This document shows positions 47,795 through 58,518 of a stretch of DNA of 64,000 bases, in pieces. The notes below the pieces were generated by a model that was not told the DNA's origin, did no database searches, and saw nothing but the letters and a program-made list of their open reading frames with translations. The number at the start of each line of letters is the position of its first letter. The first letter of the stretch is position 1. This DNA comes from Gossypium raimondii (taxonomy: Eukaryota; Streptophyta; Magnoliopsida; Malvales; Malvaceae), in NCBI RefSeq assembly GCF_025698545.1, contig NC_068569.1:5766001-5830000 (forward strand), in the 5' to 3' direction. A program made the translations under genes and the position numbers.

Positions 47795-48660
47795 AGCCTT
47801 ACTGGGAATTAAATAGTTGCTGAATAGACTGAAGCAAATGTAGGAGCTGATATTATGACGAAATCTTTTTGCAGGCCTGCATTTTTCGAGGAGACCCCAA
47901 AATCGGCTATTCTTTTTTATTTTGCTGGACTAAACTTCCAATCTTACACATCTCTAGTTTGTACTATCTTCTCTTCTTTAATAATAATAATAATAATAAG
48001 CTTGATAAGATTGTCTCAACTCCCAATGGATTAAGTTATAAGCCTTTTCTTTTTCAAGGCTCCTGGAGAAGATAGAGAGACTTCTTATGATAGCCCAATT
48101 TGGTTTAATCAAGAGCGCTCTGATCCAAAGCACCAAAAGGGGTCATTTAATGAAAATTTAATGGTGTTTGTTTATGATTGTAATTTAATCGACGGAATAC
48201 TAAGTGATTTTCTTTTGCTCTTATTTTAACCCTTTGGTGTCCCTTCTTTTTACTCTTCAAGTAACTTCGTTTTTTTCTTTTGAGGTTTATGGCAGCAAAT
48301 GACCCGTCGTCTCTCCCCCGCTGAAGCTCAGGCCGTAATTACTGAAGCATCAGCTCGGATAATCGATCAAGGTTTCGATGCCGCGATGTTCACCGCCAAA
48401 ACCGTCATTGGTGCATTCCTTCCAATCAAAAGCTACTTGAGGCTGGCGAAGTAATTCACGAGGCACGAGGATCACCAAATCAGGGATGGTCTCTTGGACC
48501 ACGCCATCAGTAATAACATCATTGAGAAACCGGGCTCCGCGACTTTGATGATGTTGTAAAGTTCCTCGAATACCTGAGATCACCTGTGGGACAGCAAGTG
48601 CAGTACTTGGAGCAGCAGAAGGCTAAGCTGCGCAGAAAGCCAAGTAATTAATTCTCTTTC
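47795..48660 (+). pseudogene. Unrecognised small gene, copy A (tandem pair with copy B)
   Basis: From ATG at 48,299 the frame reads MTRRLSPAEAQAVITEASAR, IIDQGFDAAMFTAKTVIGAF, LPIKSYLRLAK and then stops (TAA, 48,452) where copy B has Lys-Phe-Thr. Beyond it the protein resemblance resumes: IRDGLLDHAISNNIIEK, then in another frame RDFDDVVKFLEYLRSPVGQQ and VQYLEQQKAKLRRKPSN before a stop at about 48,650. So copy A has an early stop and a shift, or is spliced in a way I cannot see. Upstream sequence from about 47,795 is also repeated before copy B. I know of no family with this motif. It sits between two miR169 genes. Confidence 0.5.
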
Positions 48661-48843
48661 ATGTTGGCAGCTGATCTTACACTTTGTATATTCGTATACA
48701 CATTTTTTTACAGGGAATAAAATAGTTGCATAATAGACTCAAGAAAATGAAATTAAACTACAGAGTTCGAAAGCAGTTAAAGCTTGTCAAGATAATCTTA
48801 ACTCCCAAAGGATTTACTCTAAAGCTATTTTTTTCACGTCTCT

Positions 48844-49327
48844 TTGTATTTTGTAGGTTGCCTCTCCCCCGATCAAGCTCAGGCGCAGATCACTGAAGCA
48901 TCAGCTCGGATCATCGAGCATGGTTTCGACGCTGCATTGTTCACTACTGACGCCGTTTATGGCGCAGGCTTACCCATCAGTCAATTCCTGAAGGTTGCAA
49001 AGAAATTCACGATGTTCGATCGCGGTTTCAGGGATGAATTGTTGACCGAAGCCATAAGAAGTAACATCATTGATAGTCAACTTTCTCTATTAGTTTGAAC
49101 AGCGATCGAAGTACTCTGTGCAGACGGCAAAACTGTGCCGCAAGGTCGGGGATGATGGAGTAGTACAGGAAGCCGCTGTAAAGATCTTTAAGCCACAAAT
49201 GGATGATTTTGCCACACCTCAGAAACGTGGGAGTATCCTGGAATTAGCAGGTGGGGTTGAGGTTCCACCAGCTGTTGATTCGCTCACTTGCCCACCTAAC
49301 AAGCGAGCTAGAGGCAACTCGAGCTGA
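48844..49327 (+). CDS. Unrecognised small gene, copy B (tandem pair with copy A)
   Basis: The frame after an acceptor-like GTAG near 48,857 reads LSPDQAQAQITEASARIIEH, GFDAALFTTDAVYGAGLPIS, QFLKVAKKFTMFDRGFRDEL and LTEAIRSNIID, then reaches a stop at 49,096. A second frame from 49,118 continues (QTAKLCRKVGDDGVVQEAAV, KIFKPQMDDFATPQKRGSIL) and ends PPNKRARGNSS at 49,327, a basic tail that could be a nuclear signal. The second part aligns with QQKAKLRRKPS of copy A, so both parts belong to the same ancestral protein. Whether they are joined by splicing or by an old shift is unclear. GC content is higher than in its surroundings, which fits real or recent coding use. No function can be assigned. 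Confidence 0.45.
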
Positions 49328-49753
49328 AGTCAAGTCTCAAGGATGGCCGATGGCGTCGAAAGGCGGCAGTTTTCTCTTTTTGCTTCCTTGGTTGCCTCTG
49401 CAGTATTTTAACTGTGCTTGAAATCTATGTTTTTATCCTACTATTTAATTTTCTTGAAATATTAGTGTTAAACAAGTATAAGATATGCTCTTCTAAGAAT
49501 TCTCTAAATACATAAAAAAAATTGGAACACAAATGTTGGCTACCTACAAGTCGACACGCCTAAAATGGAATGTGATTTGGTGAATCAAGTTGAAGATTTA
49601 TCAATCTGTGCACTATCAATTTCAACCTTTTTTTCTGTCAACCCTTCAAAAAGAAATCTCCATTGAGGATTGACCAGAATATATTCCATTGCATTGACAG
49701 CTACAAGATACAATAATGAGATGCTAATTAACAGTGTCAACCTTTTAGAAATC

Positions 49754-49761
49754 TATAAATA
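49754..49761 (+). promoter_or_regulatory. TATA box of the third miR169 gene
   Basis: TATAAATA 88 nt upstream of the mature miRNA, in the same context as the second copy. Confidence 0.7.
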
Positions 49762-49828
49762 CCAAGCATTGTCTTCACCATTGGTGTGCATAAAAACTGA
49801 GAAGGAGAGAGGTGTTACATGATGAAAA

Positions 49829-49965
49829 GAGTCGTGTTTGGTAGCCAAGGATGACTTGCCTGCATCTTTCAAAGAGGTTTAAAATCTCTGTATCAACTAT
49901 CAACCATGAATCTTTTTCATGGTGCCAGGCAGTCACCTTGGCTAACCTGACGGCTTCTTTTCCCT
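49829..49965 (+). ncRNA. MIR169: miR169 precursor, copy 3
   Basis: The mature sequence at 49,842-49,862 (TAGCCAAGGATGACTTGCCT plus G) has exactly the common miR169 form. The 3' arm at 49,928-49,947 (GGCAGTCACCTTGGCTAACC) pairs with it. The outer stem has GTCGTGTTTGG on the 5' side. The loop is about 65 nt. This is the copy most likely to give canonical miR169 and to direct cleavage of NF-YA mRNAs. Confidence 0.9.
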
Positions 49966-49999
49966 CATGTTAGACTTTCTCTTCTTTGTCAATCGTCTA

Positions 50000-51410
50000 T
50001 CTCAAATTATCATTTGTTTGGGTATAAATGAAATATGAGAAGAGACATCTAATCCATAACTTACATTTTCTTCAGCAATCCAAATTCTGAGAGGATAAAT
50101 AGTAAGTGAATGTCTTGTATGTGCTATTCTCTTTTTTAGGTAAATTATTCAGTGAAATTGGCATTTGAAAATGTTTCAAATTTACAATTTGAATCCGATA
50201 TACCGAATTTATGCATTTAATTACTTTATCCATAAAATTTATGGTAGTTGCTCACTCAACCGTTGGATATTAGAGAGTGAATCGCATGTTTAAATATGGC
50301 AGCTGGGGTTGAATTTGCCAAAGAATGTCTCTAAATTTACAGCTAGATATGAATCGCATGTTTAATTATTATTTACAAATTAATTTTCACATTTTTTAGT
50401 TAATAAATCATGAGTAGGGTCAGACCCAACCCATAAACTCCCATGCAATGTTACTGCCTACCTCTGTTTTGTTTGGATAAAGAGAAATACTTGTTAAAAG
50501 AAAATTATAATTAAAATAGGGTGATATTAAAATTATTAACATGACAAATCTAATCAAATGTTATTTTCCATTCGCCTTCATATACAATTTATTTGAATAA
50601 AAGAATCAGAGTATGCATACATAAATATATAAATTGGGGTCAAATTCTCTAATTTGGATGGGGAGAATTGATCCAACTTTGTAGGTATAATAAGAAAGAA
50701 TCAATCAAAGCACTGGTCTTCTTTTACCCAGCCTTTTGGTCCTTTTAAACCTTGTATTCTTCCTCTTTATCATTGAAACCTTCTTTTTACTTACTTCATC
50801 TAACACCTTTCCACATATTGAACAGGATCTGCACTTAAACTCAAATTTATGCAGTAAATGCATATGTAAAAAAAATTATTTTCTCAATAAATTTTCAAAT
50901 GAATTAAGCATTTTTTCCCAAAAGCAATATACGAAAACTATACACAAACAAACATATATAAAAAAAATTGATATCTTCATCGATATTATGATTTATTGGA
51001 TGGAAAGATTACTTACATGAAGCCATGGTGGACAGCCATCCTGCAAAAATTAAGGCAGTGAGAGCACCAAACATAAACCATGCTGCTTTGTCAGTTACAA
51101 CCCTTTTTGTTTTTGCTCTAATTCGATGGTATGGAGAACTATGGATAGAGTGCAGACCAAGAAACTTTTGTTAAACAAATCAAATCATCAGACTATATTA
51201 CAAGTTACAACAGAATACTAATTAGCTTTTGTATTTTTATACATGGAATTTCCTTGGGATACAAGAATTCTAAGGCTGACCTAATTTTGTTTTTTAATTG
51301 ACCGAATACCTTTGCTTGTTTTAAGGAAATATGCATAGATGGGAGTTGAAATCAAGTATTAATAAGCTACGCGTCACAATTATGCCTCGTGTATTAATAT
51401 AAATTTGTAT
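50000..51410. other. Intergenic; one exon-like membrane segment on the minus strand
   Basis: At about 51,017-51,110 (-) a frame reads VTDKAAWFMFGALTALIFAG, then WLSTMAS and meets a good donor (TCAT|GTAAGT). It looks like an exon with a membrane helix, but no partner exons were found and I do not recognise the protein. The remaining stretch is AT-rich without signature. Confidence 0.25.
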
Positions 51411-51418
51411 TAAAGATT

Positions 51419-51622
51419 ATGAATAAATTTGTGTTACATCAAGTTTTGCGTCGAAAATGGGAGATTCGTGTCCGACATTTCCCGAGAAGTCTTAATGGTG
51501 TTGCTAATCACATGACTAAATGTGCTGATATAAGTAGCTCTTTGATATGTTTATTTAGATCTCCACCGGCTTCCGTCATGAACTTGTTGGGAAGAGATCG
51601 CAGCATGTCTATTTACTCTTGA
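51419..51622 (+). mobile_element. LINE ribonuclease H C-terminal fragment
   Basis: A 67-codon frame reads LRRKWEIRVRHFPRSLNGVA then NHMTKCADI, with later PPASVMNLLGRD. This matches the last part of the plant L1 RNase H domain (W-I---H--R--N-VAD-MAK, then PP-------D). Only the 3' end of the element is left. Confidence 0.6.
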
Positions 51623-51659
51623 TTATAGTTTTATCTAATGTAATCTTTTTCTATCAATA

Positions 51660-52170
51660 TATATATCATAACGAAGATGGATGGTAAATTTTTATTAAAG
51701 ATTAGGAATAATAAATATAATCTTTTAATATGGTCGATAAAAATGGATACATTATCTAATCAATTTAAACTAATTGTATATATTGTAAGTGAATTTACGA
51801 AAATATTTTAAATAGATTTAATATAAAATAGAGAAATTGAGTATAATTGTAAATATACTTTTCTTACTAGAAAAGTCATAAAACGAAATCAAAATTTAAA
51901 TCATATAATTGTCTTACCACGCGTGCAATTGTATTTATTATAATTTAAAAATATATATATACTAGATAAATCGATCATATACGACAATAAATGATAAAAG
52001 ATAAGGATTATAAGAAACATTAATGTTAAATATGCAATATGTACAACAAGTATAATCAAATACAAATTGAGTAATAATACCAAAAAAAATACAAATTAAG
52101 TAAATTGTGATAGTTTTTTTAAAAATTAAAACTTAAATAGTTTTATAAACTTTTTTTATTTTAGTTGTTC
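51660..52170. other. AT-rich, no gene seen
   Basis: Very AT-rich sequence between the LINE fragment and the fold-back element. Confidence 0.45.
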
Positions 52171-52180
52171 AATTAATTTA

Positions 52181-52985
52181 GAGTAAACTACACCCATGGT
52201 CACTTTTGTTTACCTTATGTTACGTTTTAGTCACTTATGTTTGAAATGTTACGTTTTAGTCATTTACGTTATCATGTTGTAACATTTTAGTCACTGAGCC
52301 ATTAATCGTTGTTAATGGTGTAACAGTAGTGACGTGTACGTTAAATCATCATTTCAAACAAAATTTTAGGTTAAATTATACAATTGATCCCCATATTTTT
52401 TTCGTTTTAAGTAATTTAATTTTTTTCTTTTATGTTGTTTAAACTTTCCTCTTTTTTTCCATTCTCTTTTGTTTCTCCCTCTGTTTTCATACCTTTCCCA
52501 TTTCTTTTAACATATTAGAAAGTCGAATTGGCAATGAAAAAAGTAGGAAGTAGACTGTCATCATTTGTCTATAACCAAAACCCTATAACCAAAACTCATA
52601 AACCCATGCCATGCTTCTTTCTTCACTACCAATTCGACTTCCTGGTATGTTAAAAGAAATAAAGAAGGTAGAAAAACAGAGGGAGAAGCAGAAGAGAATG
52701 GAAAAAAAAGGGAAAGAAAGAAAGTTAAAAGAACATAAAAGAATTAAATTTCTCAAAACGAAAAATTATGGGGACCAATTGTATAATTTAACCTAAAGTT
52801 TTTGCTTGAAATGATGATTTAACGTGCCACGTCAACTTACCATTACACCATTAACGACAATTAACGGCTCAGTGACTAAAATGTTACAACACGATAATGT
52901 AAGTGACTAAAATGTAACATTTCAAACATAAGTGACTGAAATGTAACCTAAGGTAAACAAAAGTGACAATGAGTGTAGTTTACCC
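52181..52985. mobile_element. 805-bp fold-back Mutator-type MITE
   Basis: Flanked by identical 9-bp target duplications ATTAATTTA (52,172-52,180 and 52,986-52,994). Nearly the whole element is one long inverted repeat: GAGTAAACTACACCCATGGT on the left and GGGTAAACTACACTCATTGT read inward from the right, and inner segments also pair (CTTTTTTTCCATTCTCTTTT with AGAATGGAAAAAAAAG; GTCGAATTGGCAATG with ACCAATTCGAC). The arms are about 350-380 bp with a loop of roughly 60-80 bp near 52,545-52,610. No coding content. The arms remain similar, so the element is moderately young. Confidence 0.85.
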
Positions 52986-53299
52986 ATTAATTTATGATAG
53001 TAAATTTAAATAAATAAAAAATATAGAAAAATAGCGTACATACTTTTCTTTGGAATGGTACTTTATACCATGAACTAACAACTTTCAATCTTTGTCCATA
53101 AATGGTTAAAATTTTGAGTTGACTTTGAAAATAAGAAAATTTTCTTCTTATTACGAGCAATTGAAAGAAGCGAGTGACAGTGATGGTGTATTTTTTTATG
53201 TTTTTTTAACGAAAGCCATCTCGAAATTGGAGGCAAGGAGAAGCCTCTTTAAGAATTTTTATATACCATATAAAAATTATTTTCTAAAAGGATAAGCAT

Positions 53300-53316
53300 G
53301 CTGGAATAGCTCAGTT

Positions 53317-53349
<33 letters not shown>

Positions 53350-53373
53350 GAGGTTCAAGCCCTCCTTCTAGCG
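53300..53373 (+). tRNA. trnN-GUU: tRNA-Asn (GTT)
   Basis: A 74-nt cloverleaf: acceptor stem GCTGGAA with TTCTAGC; D-arm GCTCAGTTGGTTAGAGC; anticodon arm GTGGCTGTTAACCAC with anticodon GTT at 53,334-53,336; T-arm GGAGGTTCAAGCCCTCC. A run of T follows shortly after (GGTTTTTC), which serves as a Pol III terminator. It has no intron. It is a nuclear-type plant tRNA-Asn. Confidence 0.93.
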
Positions 53374-53943
53374 GTTTTTCTCTAGCTCTAAGCCTTTTTT
53401 ACCTTGGGTCTTCATTGTGTTATTTTCATTTTTAATTTTATATTTCGGCCATCACGCTCCTTACTTTTCCCAGTTCCTTTGTTTTGCAGGTATGGCATTT
53501 CCTCCACCTCCAGGTTTTACCACCAAAGCACAAAAATTGAATGGAATTGAAATTGCATTGGTTTCATAGAAAATTAACCAAAATGGGAATTCTCAGCACA
53601 TTTTATTTTGTATCATATGAAGATTTTAATCTGCTGAGCGAAAAAGGAGTTGCATCCCACCCAAGACAAATTCAATTCAATGTTGCATGTCTAAGTAGCC
53701 ATTCTTCCCAATCGAGAGGGAAACTAAAAAAAGAAGATGGCGTAAACAGAAAACAAATGCAGTAGCCAGCAGGTATGGATGACGAGTTACATTCTCGTCG
53801 CTCGCGAGTAACAAGCTTATGAACTCGGTAAATATTATAATATAGATTTTATTTCGGCAAGTTATATCGGTAAATATAAATAAGAAAGCCCAAAATCCAA
53901 ACAATAATAAAAGTGAAAAAATAGGAGGCAGGTAGAGGTGGGG

Positions 53944-56900
53944 ATGGCAACGACGGTGGTGAAGAGCGCGTTGCAGGCGATCCGAGAGAGGGGTCTCCGC
54001 TCATTCCTAAGGGATCTCAAGGAAGATGGCTTCACGTTCGTAATATGCTCTCTTCCCTTTTTTATCATTTGGACTTCTTAAAACTTGCATTAATTCTTCG
54101 ATTAAGGAAACTACCCCCCCCCCCGGGTTTTCACATTATTCTTCCATTACTTTACTTACTATTATTCCTTTTATTTATCCATTAGGAAATGCATCTTCGA
54201 TGGAAACCTTCTGTAAGTCAGATTCTCTTTTTACTTGAAAATCTCTCTCTCAAAAAGAAGAAGAAGAAGGTAGAATTAGAAGGTAATTGAAATTGAAGTT
54301 TTAATAAATTTATAATTAGGGTAAGTGGTTTGCAGCTTTAAGTTCAATTGGATCTGGAAATGATTGGCAATGCACTTGATTTGTGGAGAAAAAACATGAA
54401 GCTAGCAATATTGTCCGGTTTCCCTGAAATGTTTTTGATCCGAAGATTATAAAGCTACAACTTGAAATGGCATTCAGTGTCTGCAGGAAAGAAAGGAAAA
54501 AATTTTGTTCTTAGATACTGAATTCACTGGTAAACCAAGTATAATAAATTTCTTTTAACCCTTAATTGTTTAGAAATTTAAGGTTTGAATCCGAGCTCCA
54601 TTGGGTCTATTCCATGTTACTTGCTTCACATTTGATGGGAAGAAATGGTTTGCCCTTGGTAATTGTCTTGCTTGTGACGAAGTTTCTACTGCTGACTTGG
54701 ATTTGAGTTTCAGTGGTTTTCACTGAAAATTTTGTGCTCGCATGAAAGAAGACTTGCCATGTTTCTGCCAGCTATTAACCATTTCATCAGTTACAATTAA
54801 ATGCAATCAGGTCCATACTCTTAGTCTGACATCGTCCCTTGGACATTTTGGAACCTTGTGAGAATGATAAAATGCTTGCAGAACTTTCCAGTGTCAGCTA
54901 CTAAACCTTCTCGATTTTATATAATTTGAGATGTAATGACATGATATTTTTGCCAGTCCCATACAATGTCAAGATATTAGATCAATTCTGAGTGCAACAT
55001 GCTGAATTTAGAGACATCTTGCTTTGGTAGTCTTTCATTGAAAGTGACATCTTAGGTTGTTATTGCATACATTTGTTTATACTAGCCATAGTATCTCTAT
55101 TGGCATGTAAATCTGCAGACTAGCATCCTTAATCTTGCATTGCAGTTCAGTTGCCCTTAAATGGGACCAGATGCCTTATTCATCATCATTTCTCATCTAC
55201 CTTTGGTCTGAATTCGTGAAATGTGCAATGTCAAGAAGCATTGCTTTGAGTTGTGATCAAGGCTTGAATAGCTTATGCAATTTTATTGGGCTAATTAGGT
55301 TTCTTCTCCTCAAGCTATACCATTCTTCACCAAAAACTCTTCTTAAAGTATTCTTTGCACAGACATGTAGCTATATGTTTCTGTTAGGTAAGAAGGGTTT
55401 ACCCTGATAGTGAGTTCTGAATGACAATTGCTTTCTTTACTCTTTACAGTAGCAAATGAATATGATGGTGAAAAAAAACTACATGTCATTGTGGGGGAAA
55501 GGTATCTACTATCTAGTCTAGATATCTTGTATTGGTTCCAGGAAAGTTATCAAGCTGAAGCAGAGTGATATTTGTAATCTTTTTCTTTTTCAGAAAGAAA
55601 AAAAAAAAGAAAGAAAAGAAAAGAAGAGAAGATGTGCTTGTCTTGGTCATAAAGGTCAAGTTCCCATAATGTTTGATAGTCAATCTGCTTATGTTGGCAT
55701 GTCATTGTTCTAATTAGTGGGACAAGCTAAACTTGAATGAAGCTAACCTTTTAGCTCGTCAATTGCTTTTATTTGTTTCCAGCTGAAAATGAGGTTCCAT
55801 TTTTCATGTTCTGCTATTTTTTGACTAATTCCATTTATAGGGGGCTTTCACACGCTTATATGGCCTTGACAGCCATGCTCTGTATTTTGGTATTCCTATT
55901 ATACTACTTTTTATAGTTTGAGTTTTTTCTTTTGAAGAACAAAATAAATTTTGTTTTTATTTTATTCTTACCAGTTCTTCATACCTCTGGCTTCTATGTG
56001 TAGTTCTTTACTTTCAAATGATCCTTGAGTTCTGAAGTTAGTTTGCATATATTCATCATTATTATTTATTGCATCTTCGAAAGCAATTTGCTTGATTCAT
56101 CCAGGCAAACTAAAATCCATAACATTGGGGCAACAGTTGGGGGTGTTGATAAGTTTGGCAACAAGTATTATGAGAAACTTGGGGACACTCAATCTGGTTA
56201 GTTTCACTGTTCCTTTTTATATAATGTACATGTTGAAAATGCACCACCAGTTCCATATCAGTGGTGAAAAAGAACTGTGTTCAAGAAATAATTGCTAGAA
56301 GTAGAGACAGCCTCTTTCCCTTTCTTGGTCTCGATTTAGCATAAACATATATCGAGCCAGAGAGAACTTGGATTGGTTTTAGTGCAGATTAAGGTGATGC
56401 TTCCTCCAAGTTGTGGCTGTGGAGGTGGGCTATCTCCTCCTGATAAAGGCAGAACTGGATTATGTTTTTATGTGCACTTGAGCTTTGAATACTTGAATGC
56501 CTTCAATCAATAAAAAATATCGTCCCTCCCACAGCGTTCCTGAATTTTCAGATTTCATGTTTCCTTTTCTTGCATGCATGCATGCATGATGTATTTAATT
56601 TTAACAATCAACTTTTTGAAAGCTGTAAATACTTCCTCCATGAGTGTACTTAACAAGAGGCTGTTATCTCGCTTTATGTTTATAGCTGACGCATACTATT
56701 TATGGCATTTGTAGGAAGACACAGGTGGGTTGAATATGCAAAAAAGGATTGATATGATGCATCTCAGGTACCCCCAGAATGGCAAGGTTGGCTTCACTGC
56801 ATAACTGATCACACAGGAGATGAGGCAAGTCCTGTTCTGTTCTATGTTACATGCATAAAAAGGATTATGTGCTTAAGAACTAGACCCAATAGTAATGGAC

Positions 56901-57252
56901 CTAACATGATTACATGACAGGAGAAAAATAACTAAAACACAATATGCTATGAAAAAATTACACAAACAAGATGCAAATATATGAACATATCAGAATCTAC
57001 CTAAGATGAATTATTAATGTATCATAAATATATTAATACTTCAACAGGGATACAATTACAAACGACAGGTCTATTAAGATATTTGTTTTTTCAGCTTTTG
57101 ATGCTAAAACCTAAGAGGTATGGGTTGAGCACAAGGAAAACTTATCTGGAAAGGGGAGTGAATTTATCTACCATTCTAAAGGACATGCACTTAATCCTTG
57201 TCAGAGAGAGTGGACTAGGTATCAATCATGGCAACCCACGAAACCTGAGTAA
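53944..57252 (+). pseudogene. NDUFA12: Complex I subunit NDUFA12 (B17.2, At3g03100 type), damaged copy
   Basis: Five exons: 53944-54035, 54186-54212, 56105-56196, 56715-56824 and 57096-57252. Spliced they read MATTVVKSALQAIRERGLRS FLRDLKEDGF (joined here for clarity by a space), TKCIFDGNLL, QTKIHNIGATVGGVDKFGNK, YYEKLGDTQSG, RHRWVEYAKKD, YDASQVPPEWQGWLHCITDH, TGDELLMLKPKRYGL and EHKENLSGKGSEFIYHSKGH, ending QSWQPTKPE. This covers the whole of the mitochondrial complex I accessory subunit. Two lesions break it: a TGA at 56,750-56,752 where relatives have Arg (CGA), and a lost G at about 57,129 that shifts exon 5. Intron 4 also starts with GC (GAG|GCAAGT). Intron 2 is 1.9 kb. Exon-intron structure is kept, so it is an old duplicate rather than a retrocopy. 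Confidence 0.8.
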
Positions 57253-58518
57253 TCTTCCAAAACCAATCTTTTTTTTTTTTCCTTACTTTGCAAACACTGG
57301 GTACTTCACTGTATTTTTTTTTCTTTTTTTGATGAATGATGTCTTCTATTCGTCTCAAAACAATAGCAATTATGCATTTATTTGCTGCAAAACTATCTAC
57401 TTGATATTTCATCAATTAAAACCAACTTGGATGTTGCAAATAATCTCTCTTCATCTGATTCTCAAATTGTTCTGTAATCCATGATTTATATTCAGAACTT
57501 ACTAAACAAGCTAATTTCAATGTTTAATCTCTTGGATCATATTTATGGTGACCAGTTAGTAAATAAATTGTACCCATTAAAAAAAAGCAATTCACTTCCT
57601 GTTTCATTTGATTAAATGAAATGAAAAGAAAAAGTTTATCACTATTATATGTTTACGTTTTGTTTGGAAATTTAATATTTTAATTTTAAAAGTTTATATT
57701 ACACGTTTGATTTTTGAAAATATTTTTATTTTATTTCTAATTTGTAAAAAATATTTTTATTTTATTTTTAAAAAGAATACAAAAAATTCAATGATGAAAA
57801 CATGTTTATTATTTATTTTCCTATAATAAAACATGAGAAATAAAAATATTTATACATTTTCATGGGATTTGAGCCAGGGTGACATTTGATATTTAATAAC
57901 TGTTTGATTTTTTAGGTTAATTAATTTAATGTTAAAGTCAATTTGATTTTTAGTAAAACGGTGAAAATAACTTTTATTGTTTTTAAATTTTTAAATCTTT
58001 TCATTCTTCAAGAAACATTTTAAAAATTTCAACTATGTTTTATTCAATATTTTCTATTTTTAAGAAAATGAAACCAAAATGAGAAATATTTTTAAATCAA
58101 ATGTAGTCTAAAGATTTTAAGTTTTGTTTGTGGAAATTATGTGTAACTGAATCAATTTAAATTGAATTAATTATTCAATTAAGTATTAATAAGATTGAGC
58201 ATTTAACTCGATTTAATACCTATAATAATTTATTCCAATGGTACATTCTAATATGATTGTAATTTATAACTTAAAATATATTTTACTAAAATTAGCCGCA
58301 CATGTAACTGAAGTTGCAATGATGTCCAAACAACCCATCTCAAAATCAAATGTTCTTATTCAATCAGCGATAGCCACCACCATTACTTAACAGTAACACC
58401 ACCAGGCCCCCTAGTCTTCGTGTCTTGTCCGAGTTACTTCTCATCGCACTCTCTTTTGACTTGATATATACTAGAGCGAAGCGCGGCAGCGTCACCTGCG
58501 GTTGCACCAACCCAAAAG
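57253..58518. other. Intergenic and CNX1 promoter, no other gene seen
   Basis: AT-rich sequence. The last 150 bp before the CNX1 ATG are less AT-rich and probably hold its transcription start. Confidence 0.45.

Larger units (their letters stand above)
49350..50000 (+). repeat. Right copy of the duplicated miR169 segment
   Basis: Partner of 45,380-46,130; same order of landmarks (TTGGTTGCCTCTGCAG, ACCAGAATATATTCCATT, TATAAATACCAAGC, CACCATTGGTGTGCATAAAA and the hairpin). The two copies are about 3.9 kb apart. Confidence 0.75.

Noticed and set aside
57017-57484. 155-codon ORF as a separate gene
   Set aside because: Its first part is exon 5 of the NDUFA12 copy read in shifted frame; the remainder is 3' flanking sequence.
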